A program made the position numbers and the translations under genes. The notes beneath the pieces are model-generated. The model ran no database searches, had not been told where the DNA came from, and saw only the letters and a program-made list of their open reading frames with translations. A stretch of DNA of 64,000 nucleotides from Paracyclopina nana (taxonomy: Eukaryota > Arthropoda > Copepoda > Cyclopoida > Cyclopettidae): assembly GCA_019096065.1 (NCBI GenBank), contig JAGUCH010000004.1, positions 6,448,001 to 6,512,000 on the forward strand, written 5' to 3'. This document shows, in pieces, positions 1 through 11,011 of the stretch; positions within the stretch are counted from its first letter, which is position 1; the number at the start of each line of letters is the position of its first letter.

Positions 1-365
1 TGGTAAATAAACTCGAGTTGCAGAATCAACAGCAGCTCATTTCGCCAAAAAATGTATAAAAGCGACAAAAATTACTTTTATTTGGCTGGAAAGCTACAGA
101 CTGTTTAACGATTTTTCTGAGGCCAACTTGTGTTTACTAATTTCTGTGAATCAAACTAAAACAGTGATTTCAGCGATGAAAATAGTTACAAAGCATAGTC
201 CATAAATTATTAAATTTTTGATAGACTTTTGAGTCACAATTATGAAATAAAGTGATACTTAAGAGTGACATGAGCTGAGATTGACTTAGATTGGCCTGTC
301 ATTGCTTCAAAAGTGTAAACAAATATCAGTGCGCCAAGAATAAAAGAAGAAAATCTTCCGGCAAA
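1..365. other. 5' flank of NUP58
   Basis: AT-rich non-coding stretch upstream of NUP58. The reading frame stays open from about 291 but has no ATG before 366. I see no TATA box or repeat that I would defend. It presumably holds the NUP58 promoter and 5' UTR. Confidence 0.4.
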
Positions 366-2320
366 ATGAGTTTCAATTTCGGTGCACAAAACACCGCGCA
401 GCCCCAAAAAGCTTTTAGCTTTGGAGCTCCTGCGGCCGGAGGCTCGAGCTTTTCATTCGGAGGATCCACTACGCTGCCAACTGCAGCAGTGCAACCTTCT
501 TCGGCCCCGTCTTCAACATCTTTTTCATTTGGAGCTTCGGCGGCTGCTCCAGCGACGAATTCCTCCTTTGGTTTTGGCACCACAAACTCGGTTGCGCCTC
601 TCTCTTTCGGAGCAGCAGCAACGACAACATCCACAGCCGGTTTTGGCCAGACTCAAACTTCCACGGGATTAAGTTTCGGTCAGCAGCCTCAAGTCTCATC
701 AGGTTTAAGTTTTGGCCAGCAGCCTCAAACATCGACAGGGTTGAGCTTTGGTCAGCAGCCTCAAACGTCCACAGCTTTGAGCTTTGGACAGCCTCAGACC
801 TCAACTGCCGGTCTGAGCTTTGGTCAACCTCAGACCTCCACGACAGGCTTAAGTTTTGGTCAACCTCAGACCTCAACTGGGCTCAGTTTTGGTCAGCCCC
901 AGACCTCAACTGGGCTCAGTTTTGGCCAACCCCAAACTTCGACTGGGCTCAGCTTTGGTCAGACACAACCTCAAGCTGCTACCAGTGGCCTCGGTGGAGG
1001 CTTTGGATTTGGTGCTCCCGCCACTTCGAAGCCAACCTCAAGCTTGTTCGGTCAGCCAGCAGCCTCCACCGCGCCCGCTTTTGGCCTCGGGACTCAACCC
1101 AATACGTCAATGCCTCCACCGTCTATGGGCTTTGGAGGTTTGGGAGGAACGAGCACTTCGGTGGCTTCAGTTGGTTTGGGCGGCACAACCGGTGGCTTGG
1201 GTGGTACATTGGCGGCCTCAACTGCCACGACTTCAGCATCAGATTCAAAATTAGGAGCTAACCAAAATGTGAAGGAAACTGCCATACCGAATGAGCTGCT
1301 TGAATCAGTGGAGGAATTTAAAAAGTTTGTTAAAGAGGAAAGGAGCACTTCCTCTGACATTGCCCACGTTTCCTCGAAAATGCACGAGAAAATCTCTGAG
1401 GAAATCGAAGGCATGAATCGTCTAGTGATTGGACTGATGACGGGGTTGTCAAGAAATTATGCCATACTTGACAAAATCAAATTGGAGGCCGCTCAGGAAA
1501 TCCTGAATGCAGAAATTGCTCAACGGACTAGGGATACGCCTCCTGGGCTCCAGTATGAGAACATTGCTCCATATGAGTACTTTTCGCGACTCTTGACCAA
1601 CTTTGAAGGTCAGATGCTTCACTACCGCCGTCAAATTGAGGAGACTGAGCAACATCTCCAATCTATGGCCTCTGGTCAGCCGTTCTCAACCGAGGATGTG
1701 GCGAAAGCCCTGCAAAAACTGCACACGGCCTTCATCAGCCTTGCAGGGCGTTATCAGGTGGTGCATGAAGCTGTGCTTGCTCAGGCTGAATCCTTCGTTC
1801 AGTGGCATCGGTAAAAGAACCCTTCCAAACTTTATTGAGCTTAAGCCGAAATCCTATCACTTTTTTAATTCTCAGCCAGCGGCATGGTACCACAGTGGAG
1901 GTTTTCGAACATCACCAGAAGGAGGACAAGGGACACTATCGATCTTTGCACGCCAAAGGTCCTTCACCCTTCAGTGGGCAAGATTTGTTCGCTAGCGTGA
2001 AATCCGCTCTGATTGCTAATCAGGGTCCCAATCATCTCCAACAGCAGCAGCAGCAACTGCAGCAGCCTCAAAGTGGCCTAGGTACATCAGGAATGGGACC
2101 TCCCACTTTCAATCTTGGCACTAGCGCTCCCTTTGGGTCGACAGCTCCTCCCTTGGGACAAGGAGTCGGAAATCCTTTTATGAGCCAGCAGCAGCAGCCC
2201 AATAATACCACATTTGGAGGCTTGGGTAGTGGTAATACTTCCCAAGGTCTTTTCGGCACGACGATGAGTCCGTTTGGCAGTTCGACTGTTCAAACCGGTG
2301 GAAAACGCGGAAAGCACTAA
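366..2320 (+). CDS. NUP58: Nucleoporin NUP58 (Nup62 complex, FG nucleoporin)
   Basis: Two exons, 366-1810 and 1876-2320, joined across a 65-bp GT-AG intron with phase agreement; about 629 residues (human NUP58 is about 600). The first ~300 residues are FG-rich with many SFGQ/LSFG units, the disordered permeability-barrier type. A helical, coiled-coil-prone segment follows (about 325-520), then a second FG/Q-rich tail ending GGKRGKH. NUP58 assembles with NUP54 and NUP62 in the central channel of the nuclear pore. ATG 366 is chosen because it starts the canonical MSFNFG; the frame is open upstream but lacks an ATG. The stop lies only 20 bp from the stop of the convergent F-box gene, so the 3' UTRs must overlap. 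Assignment rests on domain order and the conserved coiled-coil region. Confidence 0.9.
672..963 (+). repeat. Coding minisatellite of FG repeats in NUP58
   Basis: Tandem units of roughly 33-39 bp encode variants of LSFGQ(Q)PQTST. About eight units are consecutive. The last ones (around 850-960) are the most alike at the DNA level, indicating recent expansion by slippage or unequal exchange. Confidence 0.8.
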
Positions 2321-2340
2321 TGAATATAAAAGGAATGATA

Positions 2341-3866
2341 TCAGTGTCGTGCCGCTTTCTTTTTTGCTTCGGTGGCTGCCCAAAAGTCCTGCACTAGCAC
2401 CGTTTTATCGCGGCTCCCGCTCACAATTCTCCTCACGTTTACTTGGAGACAAACGACGTGACTTTTGTGGATTTGAGTATGATGGTATCGCTTGATGCGG
2501 ACCCTCCATTCGATGGCCTCCATTCGATCTCCCAGAGGTGAAGGTTGCCTCCGAAATCTCCTGACACTATGGTATTGCCAGAAAACCCAATGCACCGCAG
2601 GAGGTGAGCTGGCTCCTCGAAAACGGCTACACTTTGCCCCTCCACAGTCCACAATCGGACTGAGCCATCGTAGCTGGAGGAGGCAAAAAGTTGCCCATTC
2701 AGTTGAACTCCGGTTATGCCTCCCGTATGTCCGCTCACTTTCCGTATCAGATTGGCATCGTTTATGGTCCAGATGCCTATTAGGGAGTCCTCGAAGCCAG
2801 TGATGAGCAGATTTTCGTCAAAGTCAACCGCAGCCACCAAATCTTCGCATGCCTGCAATGATTGCAATACGCTCGTGTTGGTGACAGCTAATAATGATAT
2901 GCGGAATCCGACCTTGAATAAGTATCTCGTTTGAACTGTTCGGTTGGCAATGCTGAAAATGCCAATCACGCCATCGAGGCCACCCGTGACTAGCACAGAT
3001 CCTTTCAACCTCAAATCCCACACGCTGTCGTTATGAAGATTAATCACATGCACCAAACTCCAACTCTCCTCCCGGAGCCAAACTTTGGCAGTGCAATCAT
3101 AGCTCCCTGTGACAATGTACTCTTGGTCGACATCGAGAGACTGCAATAAGTTAAAAGCTTACAGTTGCATAGTAGTAAGGTTATTTCCTCATACCTTCAC
3201 CCCTTTGTCATGGACCTCCTTTTCTTGAATTTTAGATACCCCAGATGTGCCGTAAGTCAAGTCCCATAGTTGCAGGCAGCCGTTGTTGAGGCCACAATAA
3301 AGGTACCTGTCCTGATACACTTTCAAGCTTAGAACGAAGCTGTCACAAGAAAGTCTGCGAATCTTCGGTCGCTGGTTCTTCCAAACTTCCCTGAGCTGAT
3401 ACACTTGCCAGCAAATTTTGCTCGGATTAACGGATGCGATGTCATTCGACTCGTAAATGTCACGAATCGTGGGATCCCTACTCATCATTTTTTCGCCCCA
3501 GCGAGGGAACAAATGGTTGCTCAGGAATTCGTACCACAACCTTCTCACCCTCAGACATGACCATGTGTAAGGATAACCTACATACTCGAATATTTCTTCC
3601 ACCACGTGAATCAAATTATGCAGCAGTAGCTCTTCTATGAAGTCAAACTTTTTCAAGGGTCCCGTGTCGTCTGCTTCGGAAATCCAATCTCGTTTGCGGG
3701 TCGTAACCATTTGATCATTTGTCAAAATGTTGAACCGATTAACTCTGTAGATATTCAAACTAGGACACCATGACATTAGCCTGTCACTGCCAGAGCCTAA
3801 TAGCAGAGGAACTTCGGCCTTTTTAGAGAGAAGGCCTCCTGATGTACTAGTAGAGAAAACGGACAT
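2341..3866 (-). pseudogene. F-box/WD40-repeat protein (FBXW family), frame broken by a 14-bp duplication
   Basis: Exon 1 is 3195-3866 (ATG 3866), intron 3141-3194 (54 bp), exon 2 is 2341-3140; phase 0 at the junction. Residues about 75-140 resemble an F-box and its linker, and WD40 blades follow (GSYDCTAKVW, GGLDGVIGIF, SSSYDGSVRLW). These proteins recruit phosphorylated substrates to SCF ubiquitin ligases. The reading frame runs to a stop at 2439-2441, but the expected last blade (IVSGSRDKTVLVQDF) is in another frame that ends at 2341. The switch point coincides with a 14-bp tandem duplication at 2503-2528; discounting one unit would put the final blade in frame. This may be an assembly error, a segregating null allele or an early pseudogene. 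The exact FBXW subfamily is not resolved. Confidence 0.75.
2503..2528. repeat. 14-bp tandem duplication inside the FBXW gene
   Basis: The 14-mer CCTCCATTCGATGG at 2503-2516 is followed at once by a second copy matching 12 of 14 bases (2517-2528). Its length is not a multiple of three, and the coding frame of the F-box/WD40 gene changes exactly here. Confidence 0.85.
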
Positions 3867-4313
3867 GTTTTACGCTATAGAACTACAGTTACGCCGTTCG
3901 TTTGAAAGACTAGGTGAAAGCTACTGAGGAATTTCTTTTTAAGCTTGGAAATATGCCCAATCGACTTTCTAAGGAAGGAAGGAAGGTTACATATTTGTGC
4001 GCTTCCTTTTCAATGCAATAGCAAGTGGCTAAATTAGTGCCTATAATTAGGCCTGTCATCAAAAAATGAAAAAAGAGCATCTTTTTGCAGAGTGTTGAAA
4101 CCCAACTGAAGTTAAAACATTCATGCTTATACATTTATGAGGACATAATCGAATTAAGCAAAGAACAGTATCACATTTCCGGAGTAACTTGAATTTTTTA
4201 TAGCACATGAATTGCAATTCTTATGTAGTAATGAAGGCATGAAATAATTTGAAAGCCCTGCTAGCTCAAAATGGGTCTCGATATTAGTTTATTACAAAGT
4301 TTACTAAAAGTTT
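3867..4313. other. Intergenic, no gene seen
   Basis: AT-rich interval between the FBXW start and the 3' end of the small membrane-protein gene. It holds a short GGAA run near 3973-3985. No credible coding or RNA gene was found. Confidence 0.4.
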
Positions 4314-4826
4314 TCATTGCTGAAATAGGAAAGAGAGTGCCTCAGAGGCCAAGAAGGCAACTAGAATTAGCCCAAGAGCGACAGAAATATTGTATAGGAT
4401 TTGACTATGGTTTTCTGAAATGGCAGGTTGAGACGGAAGCAAACTTTTGAGCTTTTCAAGTCCTAATGGGGATTTTTTGGGCGGCGGTGTAGCCTTGAAG
4501 GACCAAGCTTGTTGACCAGATGCAGGCCAAGCAAAATATCCCAAGACCAAAGCTAGGATAAGTATTCCAAAACCAATTGCTCCTGACAGAATACGATTTC
4601 CTGAAATTATTGTCACCGCCGATGCCGCCTTCCTCCTCGGGGTCGCCTTTTTGCGAGGTGCATCTTCGACCTCAATAGGATTTTCCTCTTCTACAACTTC
4701 ATTGGCATCCTTGTTGGTTGCTCGAGCTTCTTTCTTGGCCATTTTATCTCGGATTTGAGTTCTACGTCCTCGTAATTTTCTCCTTTTACCAATTCGGGAT
4801 TTGGTATCGGGTTCTTTTTTCACCAT
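4314..4826 (-). CDS. Small basic protein with two predicted membrane helices, family unknown
   Basis: Single-exon ORF of 170 residues from ATG 4826. The first ~75 residues are very Lys/Arg-rich (KKEPDTKSRIGKRRK and similar) with an acidic patch around 42-53, so this part is probably cytosolic or nucleic-acid binding. Hydrophobic segments at about 78-98 (GAIGFGILILALVLGYFAWP) and 146-166 look membrane-spanning. A Pro/Lys-rich stretch lies between them. I do not recognise the family. The sharp basic/hydrophobic contrast and clean ATG context make it a likely real gene, but there is no homology evidence. It stands alone, followed upstream by 1.6 kb of gene-free DNA. Confidence 0.55.
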   Translation of the reverse strand: MVKKEPDTKSRIGKRRKLRGRRTQIRDKMAKKEARATNKDANEVVEEENPIEVEDAPRKKATPRRKAASAVTIISGNRILSGAIGFGILILALVLGYFAWPASGQQAWSFKATPPPKKSPLGLEKLKSLLPSQPAISENHSQILYNISVALGLILVAFLASEALSFLFQQ

Positions 4827-6431
4827 GATGATTTGACGATTTTTTCCTCTTCCTTTTTTGGTGCATTATTTCCAACAAAAAAACCGCAACGGAAATTAGC
4901 CAAATAAAGTGATACTTAATCTATTCACTCTTTTTTAATAATCATCTCACAATTTTTCCAAAAGGCTACGCTTCTTCAAATATGAATATGCAACATTGAA
5001 AGAGACATCTGATTTTGAAAAAGGAAACTTGGTTGATGTAATTTTACCAAATGAATAAGCGTATCTGATTCCAAATTAACTCGTCCGATGAAATAGTTTT
5101 AATTTAAATATGAAAATATTAATAGGATCATACCTATTCCATTTGAATGTATTTTCGAATTAAAGAAAAGTGACGAGCGATGAGTTTGCAATGAGTTTGC
5201 AAGTGACTATATATATTTTATGCTGTGTTCACCTACCAAGGAAATTTTTTCCTTCCGTTAAATTGCATTTTACTTAAGCTTTCTATTTCAGAACTGATCA
5301 TTTTTACTCACGTTTCATAGCTTCAATCAGACCACTTTTCCGACCTCTTTTGGTCATATGAGCTATAGGTGTTTTGATTCATCAGAAGTACGAAAACTTA
5401 AGCATTTCGTTTTAAAAGGCTGTCGTAAGATTTTAAGGAAAGGAGGTATAGATGAACACCCTATTAGAGCACTAGATTTTGATGAGAGCATCTCGCTGAC
5501 TGCGCTATGGTAAGCTTCTAGAAGAAAAGAATTAAGCCATAAATTGGTACAAAATGTCAGCTAAAGGTTGAGCTTGAATTTCTTTGAACAAATCTGGTCG
5601 CTCAATATTAAAAACGTGAGACCAGAGACTTATATTTTAAGAGCTCAAACTTCAGCTCCGATCGGAACGAAAACTTTCTCGGCACAATTACCAAATACCA
5701 AATAAAAAATAGCATAACATTTTAAAATAAACGGCGGAACAACGATGGGCAGATGTCATACCACCGTAAGCCGGCCGGCCACCGCCAAGCTGTTGTTGAG
5801 AACTCTACTCATCAAAATTTAATGCTCTTATATACAGTAATATGATTTCCTCGTGTTATAATTCATAATTGACAAAAGTGACATAACAATAACAAATGCA
5901 AGTAGCACGCCTAGCGGACGGAAAGTTGAAACTTTTGGGATTAGGGAGTAGTCGATTCAAAATTCAGTGCTACCAGATAAAATATTCACTGGTTTGTTTT
6001 GCTAAAAAAATACTGAGATGAATGCTTATTTTGAAAAAGAATGCCCGATTTTGCTGCTCGAAAGTGATAACTCTTTCTTGAATAAACAAACAAGTGCGCC
6101 GGAATTTTGGATCGTTTGCATCGTCTATCAGGAAAAGGATTAAAAAAGACCGATCTTAGGACAATTTTTGTTTTCATTAGCTATTTTTGTAGTTTCTTGT
6201 CGGCTACAAGTTCTCTTACATTTAGAAAATTTTGAAAAATAATAGAGCAAGTTTTTTGGCACGCTAAATGAGAAGTCTGCAGATTATTTTGATTCTTGGT
6301 TTTGTATTTAAGCCTCATAAAAAGTAGCACGGTTGTGTAAACAAATCCCAAGTATTGCTTCAGTGATGTCACTTGATGGCGTATCAATGTTATGATACTT
6401 TTGTCTATGTGCAAAATGGACTTGCACATCG
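4827..6431. other. Gene-free interval
   Basis: About 1.6 kb of AT-rich DNA. Only short ORFs without recognisable similarity occur (for example on the minus strand at 5986-6429). There is a GC-rich patch GGCCGGCC near 5774. The upstream edge should hold the promoter of the 4826 gene; otherwise I see nothing to annotate. Confidence 0.4.
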
Positions 6432-6613
6432 TGTCTTCCTACTTCCTTGCAACCTTTGATTCCGCATAGCAACCCTTCCACCATTGAGCTGACTTCATCT
6501 TTTCACTTCCCTGTTTGAGTCTATAAATATGCTTGGTCCTTCAAATAAAGTAACTAGTTATATTCAGAGATTCGCAGAGACTAGGCCATTTTGTACGGCG
6601 TTTCCAGGAGACA
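6432..6613 (+). repeat. 5' LTR of the Gypsy-type element
   Basis: A 182-bp segment starting TGTCTTCC and ending GGAGACA, a near-perfect short inverted terminus with TG...CA ends. It contains TATAAATA (6522-6529) followed by AATAAA (6544-6549), as in a compact LTR. No second copy was seen at the other end. Boundaries are inferred from these signals. Confidence 0.6.
6522..6549 (+). promoter_or_regulatory. LTR TATA box and poly(A) signal
   Basis: TATAAATA at 6522-6529 and AATAAA at 6544-6549 lie about 90 bp before the LTR end, the spacing expected for U3/R elements of a short LTR. Confidence 0.55.
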
Positions 6614-6618
6614 CTATT

Positions 6619-6640
6619 TGGTGGCAACGTTTATCGAACC
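6619..6640 (+). other. Primer-binding site of the Gypsy-type element
   Basis: Starts TGGTGGCAACG five bases after the LTR end and continues into TCGAACC. This is the expected complement of a tRNA 3' end: CCA, acceptor strand, then the T-loop TTCGA. The tRNA identity cannot be assigned here. Confidence 0.5.
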
Positions 6641-6718
6641 TACACGCCTGCCTACCCTGGGGAGGGGTATACTTAAGTATTTTTACCAACAGACAGAAAT
6701 TAATTAACTAGTTCCAAA

Positions 6719-7798
6719 ATGGCAACAAATGATCCCCAATCGCCTGCCCCTACGGCAATGGAGAGAAGAAGCATAAAAGGTATTGACATCCCCAATTGGA
6801 ATGGTGACCCTGACATTGATCAACTCGGCGCCAGAGGGTGGACTCAACGCATCGACATATGTAAGAAGATAGGAAACTGGGATTCCCAGCTAACGGCCCA
6901 ATATGCTGGCATGGCTCTGCGAGGGCCCGCGGGTGTTTGGTACCAAGGCCTATTAGAGCAAGTTCCACAACCCTTCGAAGCAACCAATTGGGATGACGAT
7001 GGAAACTCAAATAAAGGAATGAAATCGAGATTTTTGGCTTGGTTTGATTATGAAGTTACTTTGGCTGACAGAGCAGCAATCGTCCAAGACCTGACTCAAA
7101 AGGCAGACGAGAAGGTAAAAAGATTCTATGACAGGTGTGTTACAGGTAGCAAAAACCTAACAACCGGCCTGCCCGCCCTGCCAAAAGTGCCCAGTGTCAA
7201 CAGCGCCTAGGTAAACACAGACGTTGGACGTTTTATCCAAAGCATCAACAACGTCCATGTGAATGCAGTATACCAGTGGACACTGCAGAACACTTTTCTC
7301 CAAGGATTGAGGGACCACATTAAGCAAGCAGTTATTGCACAGGACCCCAAGAACCTTGACGAATTAGTTCAAAGCGCAATCAATGCGGAAAAGGCCAACG
7401 AAGCTGTCGACAAAAAGGTAAAACCTAAAGTTCCCCCACCAGAAATCCACTCTATTCAGGCTGGCCAAGACAACAAGGACGAAAAATTGGACAAGATGGA
7501 CTAATTGGTGAACCTTTTTCGAGGATTAAAATCATCCAGAAGAGGGTTTCGAGGCCGCGGTGGAGGAGCTCGTGGTCGAGGCCGTGGAGGAAATCGGCAG
7601 AACACCAGTGTTGTCTGTTACTATTGCAACAAGCCGAACCACATTTCATCTGAGTGCAGACAAAAGATAAGGGACAACCAACAAGGATTGAATCAACCTG
7701 CTCAAGGGAGCAAATGGTCCAGAGAAGCTCAGCAAAAGCAAATTTTAGCCTTGGATTATGAGCAGGATCAAGGGGAATCTTATTATTTAAACTTGTAG
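6719..7798 (+). pseudogene. Gypsy-type gag, broken
   Basis: One continuous frame from ATG 6719 to 7798 interrupted by TAG (7208-7210) and TAA (7502-7504). The C-terminal part has an Arg/Gly-rich stretch followed by a CX2CX4HX4C zinc knuckle at about 7616-7657, the nucleocapsid signature. The N-terminal part is the presumed matrix/capsid region. The two stops make it non-functional. Confidence 0.75.
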
Positions 7799-7881
7799 GC
7801 GGCTTCCAAACCCCTAAAAGCCGCTACTCACAAAGGGTAACCAATGTATATGAAGTAAGAAGCGGATCCAAGCGACCCTTT

Positions 7882-8531
7882 GTGACTCTCACATTATCCC
7901 CCACCAGAAAAATTTATCTATTATATGACACAGGTGCCACTATTAGCCTACTAGGAACAAGGGCTCTGAGACAACATTTACCCGAGGCCAGAATAACTCC
8001 ATGCACTCATCCAATGATTGCAAAATGTGCTTCTGGATCAAAACTCCACATCAAGGGTCTCCACAAACTGCAATTCAAACTTAAGGACAAGGACTTTGAA
8101 CATGAATTTTATGTGGCTGACAACCTCCAAGTGGATGGTATCATTGGAATGGACTTAATCAAAAAAGGCAAATTGGCTTATGATGCAGTGACTGATAAAG
8201 TGTTTATTTCTGAGCCTCAACAAGTGTGCCTCACCTCACGCATGATCTCTATGTACCTCAGAGGTCTGCGTCAATAACATCGATTAAGGCACCCCTTTAC
8301 TACTGTAAAAAGGACGTGGGAGTGGCCCTCCGAATACCAACAGAAACTATCTGTAATAATGACTTTGTAGTGACACCTGGTGAGGATGGAAAAGCTTGGA
8401 TCAATTTGGTAAACTACGGCCTGGAACCAGTACGATTGAAGAAAGGTACTATAATTGGCGAAGTGTTCCCCTGCGACAACCTTATGGAAGTTGACAATCT
8501 GCTAAGTGCCAGGGCCACAGCAAAACCCTAA
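7882..8531 (+). pseudogene. Gypsy-type aspartic protease and linker, frameshifted
   Basis: The frame covering 7882-8277 contains the retropepsin active-site motif LLYDTGATISLL and a downstream IIGMDLI, typical of Gypsy proteases. It is out of frame with gag and with the segment that follows (8226-8531), so at least one indel lies in the 8226-8277 overlap. The 8506-8531 overlap marks a further frame change into RT. Confidence 0.7.
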
Positions 8532-9957
8532 TGCAATTCCAGGCACCCAAGGGATAAGTCCTGGAGGAAGAAATGGGGATTCCAGCGTAAAGGTAAGACC
8601 ACAACAAAAAGTGGCACCGCTAGCCTATGAGGAAAAGGCACTTTTACAACTCATAGAAGACTCAAAATGTTTGAGAAATATTTGCGACGAGGACGTACGA
8701 AAAGCCTATGTTATGCTACTTTTGAAGAATGCTGATGTTATCTCTATGTCCGAATATGACTTGGGAAGAAGTACCTTTGGCAAGCACCATATCGAGCTGC
8801 TAAATGATTCACCAGTTTATCAAAAGCAATTTCCTATTCCCCAAGCTCATTTGGAAACTATTCAGGACAGTGTCAAACAGTGGTTAAAAGTCGGAGTAAT
8901 CGAGAAAAGCACCAGCGAATATTCATCGCCCATTTTTTGTGTCCCAAAGAAACTAGGAGACGGATCTACAGGTTATTGCCCAGTGGTGGACTATAGACAA
9001 ATTAACGCAATCACCAAACCTTCCAATTACCGTCTTCCCCTCATAAATGAATGCCTCGATGACATAGGCAGGTCAGGTACTAAGTTGTTTTCACAATTAG
9101 ACCTTAGGTGGGGATTTCACCAAATGGAAATGGCACCTGAGTCTAGACCAGTGACAGCTTTCAATGTGCCAGGCTTGGGGCACTATCAATTCAAAAGAGC
9201 ACCTTTTGGGCTTTCTGCAATGCCACTCAGCTTTCAAAAGATGATGAACAGAATTTTTGATGGACTCACACCAACTAGAGTGCTACTATACCTCGATGAT
9301 ATCCTGGTGAAAGCAACGGATCATAACGACATGCTACAAGGACTAAAGGAGTGTTTCAAAAGACTATGCCAAGCAAATCTCAAGCTCAACCTCTCAAAAT
9401 GTGAGTTTGGTACGCCAAAATGTACGTATCTAGGTTTTGAGCTTGGTCCTGATGGATATGGGCCCAACAAAAGAAAACTGGCGGCGATTAAGAACGCGAA
9501 ACCACCTCAAACTGTGAAGGACGTCAGGGCTTTTCTTGGTATGTGTCATTTCTTCCGCAGCTGTATTCCGCATTTCAACCAATTGGCGAAGCCATTGACT
9601 GCCTTAACCTGCAAAAATTCGGAATGGACAAGAGGAGCCTTACCTTCTGAGGCTCTAAAAGCTTTCAACTCATTAGTGAAAGCCTTGTGTGATCAACCAA
9701 TTCTAGGATATCCCAATCCAAAACTCCCTTACCATCTGTTTGTCGACGCAGCCCAAGGAAACATGGGGTTAAACAATGGAGGATTGGGAGCAGTTCTCAT
9801 GCAATACCAGAATGGAAAGCCTACAGCCATCAGCTATGCTTCAAGAAGCCTGCTAAAGCATGAAGCAAATTACACTCCTTACTTACTGGAATTACTGGCA
9901 GCCACTTAGGCCATCGATTATTACTCCACTTATCTAACTGGTAAGAAATTTATATTA
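8506..9957 (+). pseudogene. Gypsy-type reverse transcriptase and N-terminal RNase H
   Basis: The longest open block (8506-9909) has the RT palm motifs, including the catalytic YLDDILV and the fingers motif around VPKK, then the tether and start of RNase H (FVDAAQ at the first catalytic Asp). It ends at an in-frame TAG (9907-9909). RNase H similarity resumes for a few codons after the stop, until the nested insertion at about 9955 splits the domain. Confidence 0.8.
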
Positions 9958-10128
9958 CTATTAGCTGAGACGGCTGAGCAGTACATAAGTTCCGACCATA
10001 TAATTTCCATGATTTTTCACTGCTGTTTGATCTAGAGGAGGATAATGAACATTATGCATCTACAATTGGATAATGATCATTATACCTCACTTGATCCTTG
10101 CGCCATCTATTTTATTTGAATATCATAG

Positions 10129-10215
10129 AAAAAAAGGAAGGAGGCAGTAAGGATCGAACACCGGTCACCCGGGTAGCGAGCCAATGCTCTACCACTGAGC
10201 CACCAGTTTGATAAG
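10129..10215 (-). repeat. tRNA-derived SINE-like segment (Pol III promoter)
   Basis: On the minus strand an A-box-like TGGCTCAGTGG is followed about 35 bases on by a B-box-like GTGTTCGATCC, with D-arm-like sequence GCTCAGTGGTAGAGC. The T-stem and acceptor do not pair well, so this is a tRNA-derived repeat rather than a functional tRNA gene. Confidence 0.5.
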
Positions 10216-10252
10216 AAAATTTGTTCAGAAGCTGGCTTAAATACTTACAGCA

Positions 10253-10625
10253 CACAGTGGGACAAAAAGCGATTTTCACGCGCACGAGAAAATCCGCCAA
10301 ATCGCCCGAATTCTCATTTAACCACCAATTTACAACTTCTAATTGGGTTGACTTCTAGGCAATGAAATAAGCCAAAACTGGTTTGAATTGACAGATACAT
10401 TTTCAAATTTGACTTCGAAATCAAACTTTGCTTGAAAAAGTGTTCAGCAAGAAAAATGGTAGAAATCAATCAGACCCCATTTAATGATTATTCATCAAAA
10501 TTGGCTGCAGAAATTTGCGGACTTGGGAGCCCTGAATGTAAGCTTTCGGCCCTATGAAAATTGACTCCTACGATTTCGCGACTTTTTTTCCCGTGCGCGT
10601 CCAGAAGGCTTTTTGAGCCACTGTG
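10253..10625. mobile_element. Diverged copy of the CACGGTGGTTC MITE family
   Basis: Ends are CACAGTGG...AAAAAGC and GGCTTTTTGAGCCACTGTG, an imperfect terminal inverted repeat. Internal sequence matches, with many differences, the 456-bp elements at 50940-51395 and 55464-55918 (for example the shared stretch around the Asn-Asp-Tyr-Ser-like segment near 10480-10560). At about 373 bp it is an older, shortened copy. Confidence 0.6.
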
Positions 10626-10890
10626 CAGCAGTAAACTGGCGACTAGCGAGTGCTGAAGAAACATGGCCGAACAGGCTGGCGTGGCATGGTCGCAAGACGC
10701 AACAGCAACAAGTGCAAGCGCATGTTGAAGGCTAGCCCGCTGGGTCAGCTTTGATGAGCTCACGCTCGCTATCTGCAATAAAGCGAGCCGCAAAGTTTAA
10801 GGCATAACTTGAAAAAATCAAGCCAAAAATACTTTCATAAATTCAATTTTAGCCAATGCTTGAAATGTTGGGGGGCAGCTAATAGTAATA

Positions 10891-11007
10891 GGATTATACA
10901 CCTCTAGGCTGTCGGATAACACTCATTATTTTTTAGTGTCTCGTGCCAATCACTCTTGACACTAAAAAATAATTCGTGTTATCCTCCAGGCTAGAGGTGT
11001 ATAATCC
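10891..11007. mobile_element. Fold-back MITE (117 bp) inside the target duplication
   Basis: Two 50-nt arms beginning GGATTATACACCTCTAG and ending CTAGAGGTGTATAATCC pair almost completely (about five mismatches) around a 17-nt loop. TA flanks both sides (10889-10890 and 11008-11009), the duplication expected of Tc1/mariner-type MITEs. It landed within the TATA target duplication of the larger element, so it is the younger insertion. Confidence 0.75.
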
Positions 11008-11011
11008 TATA

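Larger units (their letters stand above)
9955..10888. mobile_element. Non-autonomous element (about 930 bp) inserted in RNase H
   Basis: Flanked by 13-bp terminal inverted repeats TTACTATTAGCTG / CAGCTAATAGTAA and by a TATA target duplication. Removing the insert with one TATA rejoins the RNase H reading frame, which supports the exact borders. It has no transposase and contains a tRNA-derived segment and a second palindromic element, so it is a composite, nested unit. Confidence 0.7.

Noticed and set aside
10129-10215. Functional tRNA gene
   Set aside because: A- and B-box matches are present but acceptor and T-stem do not pair; more likely a tRNA-derived repeat.
10488-10793. 101-residue minus-strand ORF in the nested element
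   Set aside because: It crosses the MITE terminus and repeats found elsewhere as non-coding copies.
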